Below are positions 8,012-17,622 of a stretch of 64,000 nt of DNA, one piece after another (position 1 is the stretch's first letter; the number at the start of each line of letters is the position of its first letter). Source of the DNA: Hyphomicrobiales bacterium (GTDB lineage: Bacteria; Pseudomonadota; Alphaproteobacteria; Rhizobiales; Rhizobiaceae); the NCBI GenBank assembly GCA_900469615.1, contig UBYA01000011.1:310001-374000 (forward strand), written 5' to 3'. Under the pieces are notes generated by a model. The model saw only the letters and a list, made by a program, of their open reading frames with translations, did no database searches and was not told where the DNA came from. Both the position numbers and the translations under genes were made by a program.

Positions 8012-9100
8012 ATGACGACGACAATCAAGCGCGATTACGATCTGCTCGGCGCAAGCGGCAGGCTGGCCGTAGAAACCGGGCTGGCGGCCGCCGAATGGTA
8101 TCACACGGATGTTCCGCGCAAGGAGATGAAGGCGCTGATGCAGCGCTCGGATGCGCCGGCGATCCGCGACACCATCGTCTGGCTCGGCAGCATGGCGATC
8201 CTTGCCGGGCTGGGCGTCTATTTCTGGGGGTCGTGGATCTGCCTGCCCTTCTTCCTGGCCTATGGCGTGCTCTACGGTTCGGCCTCGGACAGCCGCTGGC
8301 ACGAATGCGGTCACGGGACGGCGTTCAAGACGCGCTGGATGAACGATGCGGTCTACCAGATCGCGTGTTTCATGATCATGCGCAATCCGGTCACCTGGCG
8401 CTGGAGCCACGCGCGCCACCACACCGATACCGTCATTGTCGGCCGCGACCCGGAGATCGCCGTCATGCGGCCGCCGGACCTCTTCCGTCTCGTCATGAAT
8501 TTCTTCGGCATCCTCGATGCCTGGTATGCGATGATCGACATGCTGCGCAATGCTTGCGGGGTCGTCAGCGCCGCGGAAAAGAGCTTCATCCCGGAAATGG
8601 AGCAGCCAAAGGTCATTCGCATCGCCCGCATCTGGCTTGCCATCTATATCGTGACCATTGCCGCGGCGGTCGCCATGGGCTCGATCCTGCCCCTGATGCT
8701 GATCGGGCTTCCCCGGCTCTACGGCGCCTGGCACCACGTCCTGACCGGCCTGCTGCAGCATGGCGGCCTCGCCGACAACGTCATCGACCACCGGCTGAAC
8801 AGCCGCACCGTGATGATGAACCCCATCAGCCGCTTCATCTACTGGAACATGAACTACCATGTCGAGCACCACATGTTCCCGATGGTGCCGTATCATGCGC
8901 TGCCGAAGCTGCATGCGATGATCAAGCACGATCTGCCGGCCGCCAATCCATCCATGTGGTCCGGCTATCGCGAGATGATACCGGCGTTCCTGCGGCAGTT
9001 GCGCAATGAAGATTATTTCCTGAAACGCGAACTGCCGCCGACTGCCCGGCCCTACCGGGAAGAGTTCCACGGCGATCTGCCGGCCGCGGCCGCTCAATAA
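8012..9100 (+). CDS. mocD: MocD-like membrane di-iron oxygenase (fatty-acid-desaturase fold)
   Basis: The 362-residue membrane protein carries the three histidine boxes of the desaturase/alkane-hydroxylase superfamily: HECGH (97-101), HARHH (133-137) and HVEHH (283-287). It has hydrophobic stretches near 57-88 and 205-235. With the following Rieske ferredoxin and reductase it forms a complete three-component oxygenase. The same three-gene set is known as mocDEF in rhizobial rhizopine (3-O-methyl-scyllo-inosamine) catabolism, where it is linked to removal of the O-methyl group. The ATG at 8012 follows GGGAGGCAGG; an upstream in-frame start (7913) would overlap the operator region. The real substrate here is inferred only. 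Confidence 0.78.
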   Translation: MTTTIKRDYDLLGASGRLAVETGLAAAEWYHTDVPRKEMKALMQRSDAPAIRDTIVWLGSMAILAGLGVYFWGSWICLPFFLAYGVLYGSASDSRWHECGHGTAFKTRWMNDAVYQIACFMIMRNPVTWRWSHARHHTDTVIVGRDPEIAVMRPPDLFRLVMNFFGILDAWYAMIDMLRNACGVVSAAEKSFIPEMEQPKVIRIARIWLAIYIVTIAAAVAMGSILPLMLIGLPRLYGAWHHVLTGLLQHGGLADNVIDHRLNSRTVMMNPISRFIYWNMNYHVEHHMFPMVPYHALPKLHAMIKHDLPAANPSMWSGYREMIPAFLRQLRNEDYFLKRELPPTARPYREEFHGDLPAAAAQ

Positions 9101-9126
9101 AATCAAGCTTGCAAAGGGAGGAAAAT

Positions 9127-9438
9127 ATGAGCAACTGGATCGAAGTCTGCGCCGCCGATGCGATCGATGAAGAGGATGTCATCCGTTTCGATCATGACGG
9201 CCGGACCTTCGCAGTCTATCGCAGCCCCGAAGACGACTACTTCGCCACCGACGGCCTGTGCACGCACGAGAAGATTCATCTCGCCGACGGCCTCGTCATG
9301 GACAACATCATCGAATGTCCCAAGCACAATGGCCGCTTCGACTATCGCACCGGCGAAGCCAAGGGCGCGCCGGTCTGCGTCAATCTTCAGACCTATCCGG
9401 TCAAGATCGAGAACGGCACAGTCTTCATCGGGCTTTGA
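9127..9438 (+). CDS. mocE: MocE-like Rieske 2Fe-2S ferredoxin
   Basis: A 103-residue soluble Rieske-type ferredoxin. The cluster ligands are Cys45-x-His47 (CTH) and Cys64-x2-His67 (CPKH), spaced as in bacterial oxygenase Rieske ferredoxins. It should pass electrons from the reductase encoded next to the MocD-like di-iron oxygenase. The ATG at 9127 is preceded by GGGAGGAAAAT, which decides it over an in-frame start at 9109. It lies 26 bases after mocD and 9 bases before mocF in one operon. Confidence 0.9.
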   Translation: MSNWIEVCAADAIDEEDVIRFDHDGRTFAVYRSPEDDYFATDGLCTHEKIHLADGLVMDNIIECPKHNGRFDYRTGEAKGAPVCVNLQTYPVKIENGTVFIGL

Positions 9439-9447
9439 GGAGGCATC

Positions 9448-10671
9448 GTGGCTCATTTCGTCATCGTCGGAGCCGGAGAATGCGGTGCACGCGCCGCCTT
9501 TTCCCTGCGTGAAAAGGGATTTGAAGGCGAAATCACTTTGATCGGCACCGAGCCGCTCGCGCCGTATGAGCGTCCGCCCCTTTCGAAAGGCGGAGCGAAC
9601 GAGGCGCCGGAGCCGAAATTCATCGCCGCATTGGAGCGTTACCGGGAACAATCGATCGAGCTGAAGCTCGATACGACGGTGACGGCGATCGATCCCGCCG
9701 TCCGGGCGATCAGGCTCGCGGACGGACAAACGCTCTCCTGCGACAAGCTTTTGCTCGCGACCGGAGCCTCGGCACGCGGCTTTCCCGGTGTCGGCGCATC
9801 CGGGCGTATCCGTGTGCTGCGCACGCATGCGGATGCGACGGCTTTGCATGCCGCCCTGCGCGCCGGGCAGCGCATCGCCATCATCGGCGGCGGCTTCATC
9901 GGCCTGGAACTGGCGGCAACGGCTCGCATGCGCGGCGCCGACGTCATCCTCATCGAAGGCCTGCCGCGGGTGTTGAAGCGCGGGGTGCCGGAGGAAATCG
10001 CCGAGGCCGTGACGCTCCGTCATCGTCAGGAAGGCGTGGATCTTCGGTGCGGCCGGACGATCGAATCCGTGGAGGAACGGGCCGACAAGGCGATCATTCG
10101 CCTGGCCGGCGGCGACGTGATTTCCGCCGATCTGCTGATCGTCGGCATCGGCGCCTTGCCCAATGTCGCCCTTGCCGCGGAAGCGGGCCTTGCGATCGAT
10201 AACGGCATTGCCGTCAACGAACGGCTGGAGACCTCTGTTTCCGGCATCTATGCGGCCGGCGATTGCTGCTCCTTTCCGCTGGCACTTTACGGCGGGCGGC
10301 GCGTTCGCCTGGAATCCTGGCGCAATGCGCAGGAGCAGGCAAATCTGGCTGCCGCCAACATGCTGGGAGAGGGCACGGAAATATCCGCCGTTCCATGGTT
10401 CTGGTCCGACCAGTATGATCTGACATTGCAGATCGCCGGCCTGGCCGACGATGCGGTCACTCATATACGGCGCGACCTTGACGACGGGGCGTTCATCCTC
10501 TTCCACCTCGACACGGATGGACGGCTGCTTGCCGCCAGCGGCATCGGCCGCGGCAATACCGTCGCACGCGACATCCGTCTTGCCGAAATGCTGATCGCTG
10601 CCCGCGCCCATCCGGATCGGACCGCACTGGCGGCAAGCTCCGTCAAGCTGAAATCCCTGCTCGCCGCATAA
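9448..10671 (+). CDS. mocF: MocF-like FAD-dependent ferredoxin reductase
   Basis: The 407-residue flavoprotein belongs to the oxygenase-coupled NAD(P)H:ferredoxin reductase family. The FAD dinucleotide motif GAGECG is at residues 8-13 with the family motif PYERPPLSK at 39-47. The NAD(P)H site GGGFIGLELA begins at 147, and the second FAD motif GIYAAGDCC lies near residue 268. Translation starts at GTG 9448 behind GAGGAGGCATC. It completes the three-component electron chain with the Rieske protein and the di-iron oxygenase. Confidence 0.88.
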   Translation: MAHFVIVGAGECGARAAFSLREKGFEGEITLIGTEPLAPYERPPLSKGGANEAPEPKFIAALERYREQSIELKLDTTVTAIDPAVRAIRLADGQTLSCDKLLLATGASARGFPGVGASGRIRVLRTHADATALHAALRAGQRIAIIGGGFIGLELAATARMRGADVILIEGLPRVLKRGVPEEIAEAVTLRHRQEGVDLRCGRTIESVEERADKAIIRLAGGDVISADLLIVGIGALPNVALAAEAGLAIDNGIAVNERLETSVSGIYAAGDCCSFPLALYGGRRVRLESWRNAQEQANLAAANMLGEGTEISAVPWFWSDQYDLTLQIAGLADDAVTHIRRDLDDGAFILFHLDTDGRLLAASGIGRGNTVARDIRLAEMLIAARAHPDRTALAASSVKLKSLLAA

Positions 10672-10742
10672 GATCGCTCCCAGGCCTTGACGACGGACGC
10701 TGAAGCATAAATGTCTTCCTGTAACCGCAAACGGGGGACGCA

Positions 10743-11303
10743 ATGAAGATACTCGGCATATCAGGCAGCCTGCGCAAAGGCTCTTTCAACACCGCCCTGC
10801 TTCACGCCGCAGCCGAATTGGCACCGAGCGGCGTCGAGCTGATCGCACGCACCGTCCATGGCGTGCCGCTCTACGACGCCGACCTCGAGGCTGCGAAAGG
10901 CATTCCGGAAAAAGTACGTGAGCTCAAGGATTTGGCCATCGCGGCCGATGGCCTGATCCTGTTTACGCCGGAATACAACAATTCGCTTCCCGGCGTGTTC
11001 AAGAACGCCATCGACTGGATGAGCCGTCCCTCCTCCGACATCGCCCAGGTGTTCGGCGGAAAACCGATCGCCGTTCTCGGGGCCTCGCCCGGCAATTTCG
11101 GCACCATCCTCAGCCAGAACGCCTGGCTGACGGTGTTGCGCACGTTCGGGGCCGATCCATGGTTCGGCGGCCGGCTGATGGTGTCGCGCGCCGGCAGCGT
11201 CTTCGATGAAGGCGGCCGGATCGTCGACGAGAAAGTGAAGCACAATCTCGCTGCTTTCATCGAAGGCTTCAGCGCCTTCGTCTCGGACCGCAAAAAGGGC
11301 TGA
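10743..11303 (+). CDS. NADPH-dependent FMN reductase family protein
   Basis: The 186-residue flavodoxin-like protein begins MKILGISGSLRKGSFNTALL, the FMN phosphate loop of the NADPH-dependent FMN reductase / azoreductase / chromate reductase family. PEYNNSLPGVFKNAIDW is the conserved flavin-side block. Members reduce flavins, quinones or metals and form dimers or tetramers; the substrate cannot be read from sequence. The ATG follows a GGGGGAC ribosome site. It lies 71 bases after mocF in the same direction and could be co-transcribed, but no functional link is shown. Confidence 0.85.
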   Translation: MKILGISGSLRKGSFNTALLHAAAELAPSGVELIARTVHGVPLYDADLEAAKGIPEKVRELKDLAIAADGLILFTPEYNNSLPGVFKNAIDWMSRPSSDIAQVFGGKPIAVLGASPGNFGTILSQNAWLTVLRTFGADPWFGGRLMVSRAGSVFDEGGRIVDEKVKHNLAAFIEGFSAFVSDRKKG

Positions 11304-11431
11304 CACGCCGTATCACGCCGGGCTGCAAGGCCAATATGAAGCCTATGATTGAACCGGCGAATAGCCTAATGTGACTGCGGCGCCGGGTCCCCGACGCCTC
11401 CGGGGCCGCGCACGTTCTTCCTTCGAAAATC

Positions 11432-12319
11432 ATGAAATCCAATAGTATCGGTTACGTCTTCACGCTGTTGGCGATCACCATATTCGCCATACAGGACGGC
11501 ATTTCCAAGCACCTCGTCAGCGCCTATCCGCCGCTTCTGGTGGCGATGATCCGCTATTGGGCCTTCATGCTGTTCGCCGTCGCGATGGCCTCGCGCGCGC
11601 CGGGCGGATTGCGACGCAATGCCAGAACCAGGCGCCCCGTCCTGCAGGTCGCCCGCGGACTGCTGCTGGCGGCGCAGATCGTCGTCGCCATCTCGTCCTT
11701 CGTCATCGTCGGCCTGGCCCATTCGCAGGCAATTTTCTCATCCGGCCCCCTCATGGTGGCCTTGCTTTCCATACCGATCCTCGGCGAGAAAGTCGGCTGG
11801 CGGCGATGGCTGGCGATCTGTTTCGGTTTCGTCGGCGTGCTGCTGATCCTCAAGCCCGAAAGCGGCGTTTTCGATGCCCGCTTCCTGGTGCCGCTTTTCG
11901 GCGCGCTGCTGTTTTCGCTCTATGTCGTCCTGACCCGCTACGTCAGTCGCGAGGACGGCGCCATGACGAGCTTTTTCTATACGGGCGTGGTCGGCGCCGT
12001 CGCCATGAGCTGCATCGGCCCGTTCTTCTGGACGCAGCTTGCGCCGCATGACTGGATCTTCATGGGCATCCTCTGCCTGACGGGTGTTTCGAGCCACTAT
12101 TTCCTCATCCGAGCCTACGACATGCTCGACGCGGTGGTCATCCAGCCCTTGACCTATTTGCAGCTCGTGTTCTCCGCCATTATCGGCGTCACCATATTCG
12201 GTGAAAATCTGAGCGCGCCCATGATCCTGGGCGCACTCATCGTCGTCGCAGCGGGCATATTCACGATCTGGCGCGAACATGCTCTGGCAAGGGCAAGGCT
12301 CAAGGCCGGCAGGGCATAG
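11432..12319 (+). CDS. EamA/DMT-family transporter
   Basis: The 295-residue integral membrane protein is a drug/metabolite transporter with two EamA repeats and about ten hydrophobic segments. It has typical repeat ends such as LSIPILGEKVGWRRWLAICFG in the first half and FSAIIGVTIFGENLSAPMILGALIVVAAG in the second. Such proteins export small metabolites, amino acids or purine-like compounds; the substrate is not visible. It converges with exoP, with only five bases between the two stop codons. The 128-bp upstream gap is GC-rich with no recognised regulatory site. Confidence 0.85.
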   Translation: MKSNSIGYVFTLLAITIFAIQDGISKHLVSAYPPLLVAMIRYWAFMLFAVAMASRAPGGLRRNARTRRPVLQVARGLLLAAQIVVAISSFVIVGLAHSQAIFSSGPLMVALLSIPILGEKVGWRRWLAICFGFVGVLLILKPESGVFDARFLVPLFGALLFSLYVVLTRYVSREDGAMTSFFYTGVVGAVAMSCIGPFFWTQLAPHDWIFMGILCLTGVSSHYFLIRAYDMLDAVVIQPLTYLQLVFSAIIGVTIFGENLSAPMILGALIVVAAGIFTIWREHALARARLKAGRA

Positions 12320-12324
12320 GCAAC

Positions 12325-14667
12325 TTATGCATCCACCTGGGCACGCGGCTGCGCCTCGGTGTAGTAGCTCACATATTTCTGGCGATAGCGCTCCGTTCCG
12401 CCGAAATCGCTGTAGCGCGGCAATTCCGACATGTCGGTCTTGTTGAGGATGACGCCGAGGATGCGCGAATTGATCTGCGGCTCCTGCTCCAGAACGTCAC
12501 GCACCAGATTGGTGGGTGTCGCGCCCCACTCCGTGACGAGCAGGAAGGCATCGACCTGCGGCGCAAAGGCCTTCGCGTCGATGACCGGCCCCAAAGGCGC
12601 GAGATCGACGATGATGTAGTCGAACATCTTGCGCGCGTTTTCCATCAGCTGCTGCATGCCCTGCGAGGACAGAAGCTCGCTGGTGTGCAACAGCTGATCG
12701 CGCACGGCAACTGGCAGGATGGCGAGCTTGGTGCGCGGATCCACCTTCACGGCATTCGTCCATGGGACCTCGCCGAGCACAGCCTCGATCAGGCCGGCCT
12801 GCGGCGGCGTCTTCAGCGTCCGGCTGAGACCGGGATTGCGCAAGTCGGCGTCGATGAGCAGCGTACGCTTGCCGCTGCTGGCAAGCAAAGCGGCAAAGTT
12901 CGCAGCCGTCGTCGACTTGCCTTCGCCCGGCAGCGCGGAAACGACGCCGATCACGCGATCGGCACGACCCTGCAGCATCACGTCGCTGGCAAGCTTGGCA
13001 TTCCTCAAGGTCTCGGCGAAGATCGAACGCGGCGCTTCGACCGAAATGCGCATCATCCGTTCGAAGGCGACGCCATTTTCGGTCTCTTCCGCCGTTACAG
13101 GCTCCGCTCCGGCATTCGCCTTGCGCGGCTTTTTCCTGGCCTTGCCCTGTTGACCGAGCAAAGGCAGATAACCGAGGAACTTCAGCCCGAGCGCCGAGCG
13201 CACATCGGCCTCGACGCGGAAAAAGCGATCGCGGAACTCCTGGAAGGCGGCCAGACCGGCACCGGCCATCAGGCCGAGAATGACCGAAAGCGCCATCACG
13301 AGCGTCTTCTTCGGGCTCGACGGCGCCGTCGGCACGCCGGCAACCGAGATGACACGCGCCTTTGCGATCGGGAAGGAACGCTGCTGGGTGGCCTCTTCGA
13401 AGCGGCCGAGATAGGATTCGTAGAGCGTCTTCAGCGCGGTTGCCTTCTGGTTCAGCTCATTCAGGTGAACCAGCGACTTGTTGGCTTCGGAATTCTTGCC
13501 GACGACCTTCTCGATGCTTTCCCGCAGCGATTCCGCCCGCGATTGCGCAACGTCGAGCTCGTTCTTGTAGCTGGCGGTAAGCTGCTGAAGCTCCTGATAG
13601 ATCTGCCGCGTGATATCCTGGCGTTCCGCACGAAGCGCCACGGCCTGCGGGTGGTCGGCGCCGAAGTTCTGCGTGACGTCCTGCTCGCGCTTCTCGACGG
13701 CGAGATAGCGGGTCTTCAGATCCTGCAGCACCGAATTGTCGGTCTGGCTCGACGAGATGGTGGCGTTCTTGACCGCGTTGTCCGGGCCCTGGTCGATGAT
13801 CGATTTATACTGGTTGTAGCGGGCGGAAGCGCTCGCCGTATCGGCCTGGGCGATGATCAGCTGTTTGTTCAGGTCGGAAATCTGCTGCTCCGACATCAGC
13901 TCGCCGCCGGTCGACGTCAGCCCGTTGTCGGCCTTGTACTTCTCGACTTCGAGCGAGGCTTCCTGCGCACGCTGGCGCAAATCGTTCAGACGTTCCTGCA
14001 GCCAGACGGAAGCGCGCTCGGTCGCATCGAAATTGGCGTTCAGCTGGTCGGTCAGATAGGCATCGGCATAGGCGCGCGTGACCTTGGCGGCCAGCAGCTT
14101 GTCGGTTGAGCTGAAGGAAACCGCAACCACCGAGCTTCGCGTGACACGCTCGACCTTGAGGCCGTCCTGCAAGACGGCGGCCACCTTCTGGCGCTGCGCT
14201 TCACGCTGCTCTTCCGGCGTCATCGGCGGGCGACCCGGCGTAAAGACGCTGGCGATCAGGCCGACCCCGGACTTGAGCAGGGCCGCCGGCGATTGCGGCG
14301 GATTGAGCAGCACGGCATTATCGGCAAGGCCTGCCTGGTCGACGACACGCAAGGCCATCTCGTTCGATTTGAGGATTTCGACCGCGCTGGCGATTTCCAT
14401 GTCCGCCTGCTGGCTGCTGGCCGCGGGCGGCTGATCCTCCGCATATTTCGTCATGCTTTCGTCGAGCAGGATCTGCGTCATGGACGTATAGCTCAACGTG
14501 GCGGTCAGCAGATAGGCGACAGCCAGAATGACGCAAGCAGCGACGGTGAGAATGATGGTGCGGATGCGACGGATCACGACGGCCATCAGCCGGTCGAGAT
14601 CTATAAAGCTATCCTGCGCCTCCGCTTGCGGAAGAGCGCTCTGGAAAGTGAAATTCTTTTGATGCAT
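12325..14667 (-). CDS. exoP: Succinoglycan polymerisation/transport protein ExoP (tyrosine autokinase)
   Basis: A 780-residue inner-membrane polysaccharide co-polymerase with a BY-kinase domain; it sets chain length and energises export. Transmembrane helices lie at about 37-57 and 455-474 and bracket a long coiled-coil periplasmic Wzz domain, with the proline-rich VPTAPSSPKK motif just before TM2. The cytoplasmic kinase has Walker A ALPGEGKST (578-586), Walker A' LLIDADLR (603-610) and Walker B YIIVDLAPL (684-692). A tyrosine cluster near the C-terminus (Y752, 761, 765, 768, 769) is the expected autophosphorylation tail. The ATG at 14667 has an AAGGTGG site; an in-frame ATG at 14709 sits against a hairpin without one. 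Confidence 0.93.
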   Translation of the reverse strand: MHQKNFTFQSALPQAEAQDSFIDLDRLMAVVIRRIRTIILTVAACVILAVAYLLTATLSYTSMTQILLDESMTKYAEDQPPAASSQQADMEIASAVEILKSNEMALRVVDQAGLADNAVLLNPPQSPAALLKSGVGLIASVFTPGRPPMTPEEQREAQRQKVAAVLQDGLKVERVTRSSVVAVSFSSTDKLLAAKVTRAYADAYLTDQLNANFDATERASVWLQERLNDLRQRAQEASLEVEKYKADNGLTSTGGELMSEQQISDLNKQLIIAQADTASASARYNQYKSIIDQGPDNAVKNATISSSQTDNSVLQDLKTRYLAVEKREQDVTQNFGADHPQAVALRAERQDITRQIYQELQQLTASYKNELDVAQSRAESLRESIEKVVGKNSEANKSLVHLNELNQKATALKTLYESYLGRFEEATQQRSFPIAKARVISVAGVPTAPSSPKKTLVMALSVILGLMAGAGLAAFQEFRDRFFRVEADVRSALGLKFLGYLPLLGQQGKARKKPRKANAGAEPVTAEETENGVAFERMMRISVEAPRSIFAETLRNAKLASDVMLQGRADRVIGVVSALPGEGKSTTAANFAALLASSGKRTLLIDADLRNPGLSRTLKTPPQAGLIEAVLGEVPWTNAVKVDPRTKLAILPVAVRDQLLHTSELLSSQGMQQLMENARKMFDYIIVDLAPLGPVIDAKAFAPQVDAFLLVTEWGATPTNLVRDVLEQEPQINSRILGVILNKTDMSELPRYSDFGGTERYRQKYVSYYTEAQPRAQVDA

Positions 14668-14714
14668 GGCGACCACCTTGTCGGAGAAGCCTGAAGGAAC
14701 AATAGCCATGGCCC

Positions 14715-14731
14715 GCGGCCTTTTCGGCCGC
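14715..14731. terminator. Hairpin between exoN and exoP
   Basis: GCGGCC (14715-14720) pairs with GGCCGC (14726-14731) around a 5-base loop, 20 bases beyond the exoN stop in the direction of transcription. No T-run follows. It could reduce read-through from exoN into exoP or stabilise the exoN end. Confidence 0.3.
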
Positions 14732-14751
14732 AGGCCACAATGCGAACAGGC

Positions 14752-15657
14752 TTAAGCGGCGGTCGTCTGCGCTTCGTGCGAGACGACCAGATTCCGGATC
14801 GAATCATAGACCAGGCCGCCGATATCGGCGCGAGCGAGCGCGAAGGCCACGTTCGCTTCGATAAAGCCGTGCTTGGACCCGCAGTCGAACGTGCGACCGT
14901 TATAGACCTGGGCATGGAACGATTGCGTCTCGGAAAGGCGCAGCATGCCGTCGGTCAGCTGAATCTCGTTGCCGGCACCGCGCTCCTGGCGGGCCAGAAT
15001 ATCGAAGATCTCAGGCTGCAGAATATAACGGCCATTGAGGTAAAAGTTTGAAGGCGCCTCGGACGGATGCGGCTTTTCGACCATTTTGGTCACGGCAAAG
15101 CCATGACGCACGGCCGACCCCTTGCCGATAATACCGTATTTCGACGTCTCTTCCGGGGCACATTCCTCGACGGCGACGATATTGCCGCCGACCTCGTTGT
15201 AAAGGTCCATCAGGCCGGCCATGCAGCCGCGCATGCCGTAGCAGAGCATGTCGGGCAGAAGCAGGGCGAACGGTTCGTCGCCGATCAGGTCGCGGGCACA
15301 CCAGACGGCGTGGCCGAGGCCGAGCGGAGCCTGCTGACGCGTGAAGCTGACAGCGCCCGGCCGCGGCAGGAGGCGTTCCAGCTCGCTCACCTGATGGCTC
15401 TTGCCGGCCCGTTGAAGCGACGAAATCAGCTCCGGCGTATCGTCGAAGTGATCTTCGATCGCCGACTTGTTGCGGCTGGTGACGAAGACGATGTGCTCGA
15501 TGCCGGCTTCGATGGCCTCGTCGACGGCATATTGCACGACCGGACGATCGACGATCGTCAGCATCTCCTTCGGCATGGCCTTTGTGGCGGGCAGGAAACG
15601 TGTTCCGTTGCCTGCAACCGGAATGACTGCTTTTCTCACACGATGCTTGGGGTCCAT
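14752..15657 (-). CDS. exoN: UTP-glucose-1-phosphate uridylyltransferase ExoN
   Basis: The 301-residue nucleotidyltransferase makes UDP-glucose, the donor for most succinoglycan sugars. The N-terminal [24 protein letters not shown] is the family nucleotide-binding and catalytic loop (shown in two parts: [17 protein letters not shown]), followed by KYGIIG, MVEKPHP, GRYIL and EIQLTDG blocks of the GalU/ExoN family. The ATG follows AAAGGATAGAGCC, a site that overlaps the exoO stop codon (4-base gap), so translation is likely coupled. Its position between exoO and exoP matches Sinorhizobium, where exoN adds to housekeeping galU activity. Confidence 0.93.
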   Translation of the reverse strand: MDPKHRVRKAVIPVAGNGTRFLPATKAMPKEMLTIVDRPVVQYAVDEAIEAGIEHIVFVTSRNKSAIEDHFDDTPELISSLQRAGKSHQVSELERLLPRPGAVSFTRQQAPLGLGHAVWCARDLIGDEPFALLLPDMLCYGMRGCMAGLMDLYNEVGGNIVAVEECAPEETSKYGIIGKGSAVRHGFAVTKMVEKPHPSEAPSNFYLNGRYILQPEIFDILARQERGAGNEIQLTDGMLRLSETQSFHAQVYNGRTFDCGSKHGFIEANVAFALARADIGGLVYDSIRNLVVSHEAQTTAA

Positions 15658-15661
15658 GGCT

Positions 15662-16687
15662 CTATCCTTTGTTAGAGTGAGGGCCTGCGCTCATATTTGG
15701 CAGGGGCGAGGAGAGTTGAGAGGCGGACGCCGGTTCGCGACCGCTCCGCAAGGAGGCGGCCAACCGGCGAAAACGGGCAGCGATCGGCATGCTGAGATGG
15801 CGCACAGCGCGCGGGTTGAGGCAGGCGATCTTCAGCATGGTTTGCACCTCGCGCTCCTTGATGCTGTCGACCAGCTTCAGGAAGGCGATGACTTCCTTCA
15901 GATTGCGCGTGCGCCGCCGCTGTGCGGCAAGGGCGGCGGCGCCGAAGGGATGCTCGGCAAAAAACTTGGCATCGGCCGCAATCATCGCCTCGACATGCTC
16001 TTTCTTGAGAACACGCGAGATCGATCCTTCGCGGATGTAGTAAAGATAGCCGACGGTCGGCTCGACGACGCAGACACCGCCTCTCGCCAGCGCCGATGCC
16101 AGGAAGATATAGTCCTCGCCGATCCGCAGCGCCTCGTCGAAGCGCAGATGGTGCTTTTCGATGAACGCCCGCTCGAAGATCGGCTTCATGTAGCCGAAGT
16201 TGTGCTCGGACTGGAAAATCATGTTCGAGGAGATGAACTTCGCCAGCGTCAGCAGCGGCATGCGCGCCAGCATCGGCTCCGGGAACATCGGAAGCATCGT
16301 CCCCACGTCCGCGCGAATGACGTCGAGATTGTCGACCGCGATCTGTGCTTCTGCCTTTTCGGCCCGTCCGATCAGGCGTGCCATGCGGTCCGGGCGCAAG
16401 GCATCATCGGAATCGAGCACGGCGATCCAGCGGCCGCGGGCCGCATCGAGGCCGGCATTACGGGCCGCACCCGGCCCGCCGTTACGGGCCATGGCTATGA
16501 GACGCACACGCGGATCGGGATGGTTGCCGGCAATGTCGCGCGTGCCATCCGTCGAGCAATCGTCGACGACGATCACTTCCATGCTGACGGCGCCCTGCGC
16601 CAACGCGCTGTCGATGGCACGCCCAAGCGTTTCCTCCGCATTGTAGGCAGCGATGACGAAACTGACATCGGGGACGAAATCCGTCAT
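15662..16687 (-). CDS. exoO: Succinoglycan glucosyltransferase ExoO
   Basis: A 341-residue GT2-family (GT-A fold) enzyme. [32 protein letters not shown] and AVLDSDDA (DxD region) are the nucleotide-sugar motifs, and RIGEDYIFL is the conserved acceptor-side/base motif. In Sinorhizobium ExoO adds a beta-1,6-linked glucose to the growing lipid-linked oligosaccharide. The start at 16687 overlaps the exoM stop by four bases, choosing it over the longer upstream frame. Its place in exoM-O-N-P supports the assignment more than the motif set alone. Confidence 0.9.
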   Translation of the reverse strand: MTDFVPDVSFVIAAYNAEETLGRAIDSALAQGAVSMEVIVVDDCSTDGTRDIAGNHPDPRVRLIAMARNGGPGAARNAGLDAARGRWIAVLDSDDALRPDRMARLIGRAEKAEAQIAVDNLDVIRADVGTMLPMFPEPMLARMPLLTLAKFISSNMIFQSEHNFGYMKPIFERAFIEKHHLRFDEALRIGEDYIFLASALARGGVCVVEPTVGYLYYIREGSISRVLKKEHVEAMIAADAKFFAEHPFGAAALAAQRRRTRNLKEVIAFLKLVDSIKEREVQTMLKIACLNPRAVRHLSMPIAARFRRLAASLRSGREPASASQLSSPLPNMSAGPHSNKG

Positions 16688-17622
16688 TGCGGTGCTTTCT
16701 CCAGATTTCCGTATTGCTCGATTTCGCGAACGCCGAAGAGGCCGCTGACAACGCCGGCATGCATGATGCCGCGCAGGCCATAGCGATGCCGCTTGATCGG
16801 AGACGCCGAGAGCAGCGCCGCGGCGGCGAAGCAATAGGCGGATTTCGCTCCCGCAAGCGCAATCGCCCGCCAGCGTCCGAAACCGCCCTTGGCTTCCAGC
16901 AGCATGCGACCATGGGTCTGGCCCATGCGGTAGCGGCGCTTCGACAGCCAGGATACCGTAGCGCGCCCATCGGGGACGGGCTCGTAGACCAGCGCATCCT
17001 CGGCATAGGCGATCCTGCCGCCCGCCTTGTGCATATGGGCGAAAAACTCGGTATCCTCGCCGCCGCTGCGCCCAAGCGCGATATTGAAGCGCCGGCCGGC
17101 AAGCGAAGGCGCACCGCGACGCAGCAACACATTGCAGGTGTAGCCGGTCAGAATTTCTCCCGCGACCCAGACGGGCAAGGTCGAATGGAAATCGCCGCGC
17201 CGCATCCATGCCGGAGCGACGTTTGTATAAACCGCCTGCACAGGGCCGAGAACGGCATCGGCGCCGGTCGTATCGGCCATGACGAGCATTTCCGTCAGCC
17301 AGTCCTCCGAGGCGGTCTCGTCGTCATCGATGAAGGCAAGGAAATCGCCGCTGGCATGATCCAGGCAGGCATTGCGGGCAATAGAGATATTCGACGCCGG
17401 GCAATGGACATAGACGATCTCGAAGGGCACGGCCGAACGCATGGCGTCGACACGGTCCCGCGCACTCGGCGTGACATCGTTGTCGGCCACGATGATCCGG
17501 ACGACCGCGCCGGCCGGAATGCTGAGCACGGCCAGCGACAGCAGCGTCTGATCGAGCTCAGCCCGCCGATAAGTGCAGACCGCTATATCGATCCTGATGG
17601 GACGCCGGTAGACTTGTGTCAT
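16684..17622 (-). CDS. exoM: Succinoglycan glucosyltransferase ExoM
   Basis: The 312-residue GT2 enzyme adds a beta-1,4-linked glucose in succinoglycan repeat assembly by analogy with Sinorhizobium ExoM. It has IDIAVCTYRRAELDQTLLSL at the N-terminus, IIVADNDVTP, and the acidic FIDDDETASEDWL motif for metal-UDP binding, then GRSGGEDTEFF before a short hydrophobic C-terminal stretch that may attach it to the membrane. The ATG at 17622 overlaps the exoA stop (ATGA), which rules out the upstream extension of the frame. Confidence 0.92.
   Translation of the reverse strand: MTQVYRRPIRIDIAVCTYRRAELDQTLLSLAVLSIPAGAVVRIIVADNDVTPSARDRVDAMRSAVPFEIVYVHCPASNISIARNACLDHASGDFLAFIDDDETASEDWLTEMLVMADTTGADAVLGPVQAVYTNVAPAWMRRGDFHSTLPVWVAGEILTGYTCNVLLRRGAPSLAGRRFNIALGRSGGEDTEFFAHMHKAGGRIAYAEDALVYEPVPDGRATVSWLSKRRYRMGQTHGRMLLEAKGGFGRWRAIALAGAKSAYCFAAAALLSASPIKRHRYGLRGIMHAGVVSGLFGVREIEQYGNLEKAPQ

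Noticed and set aside
9103..10743. 546-codon minus-strand frame across mocE and mocF
   Set aside because: Antisense shadow; the plus strand encodes well-defined Rieske and FAD/NAD motifs with ribosome sites.
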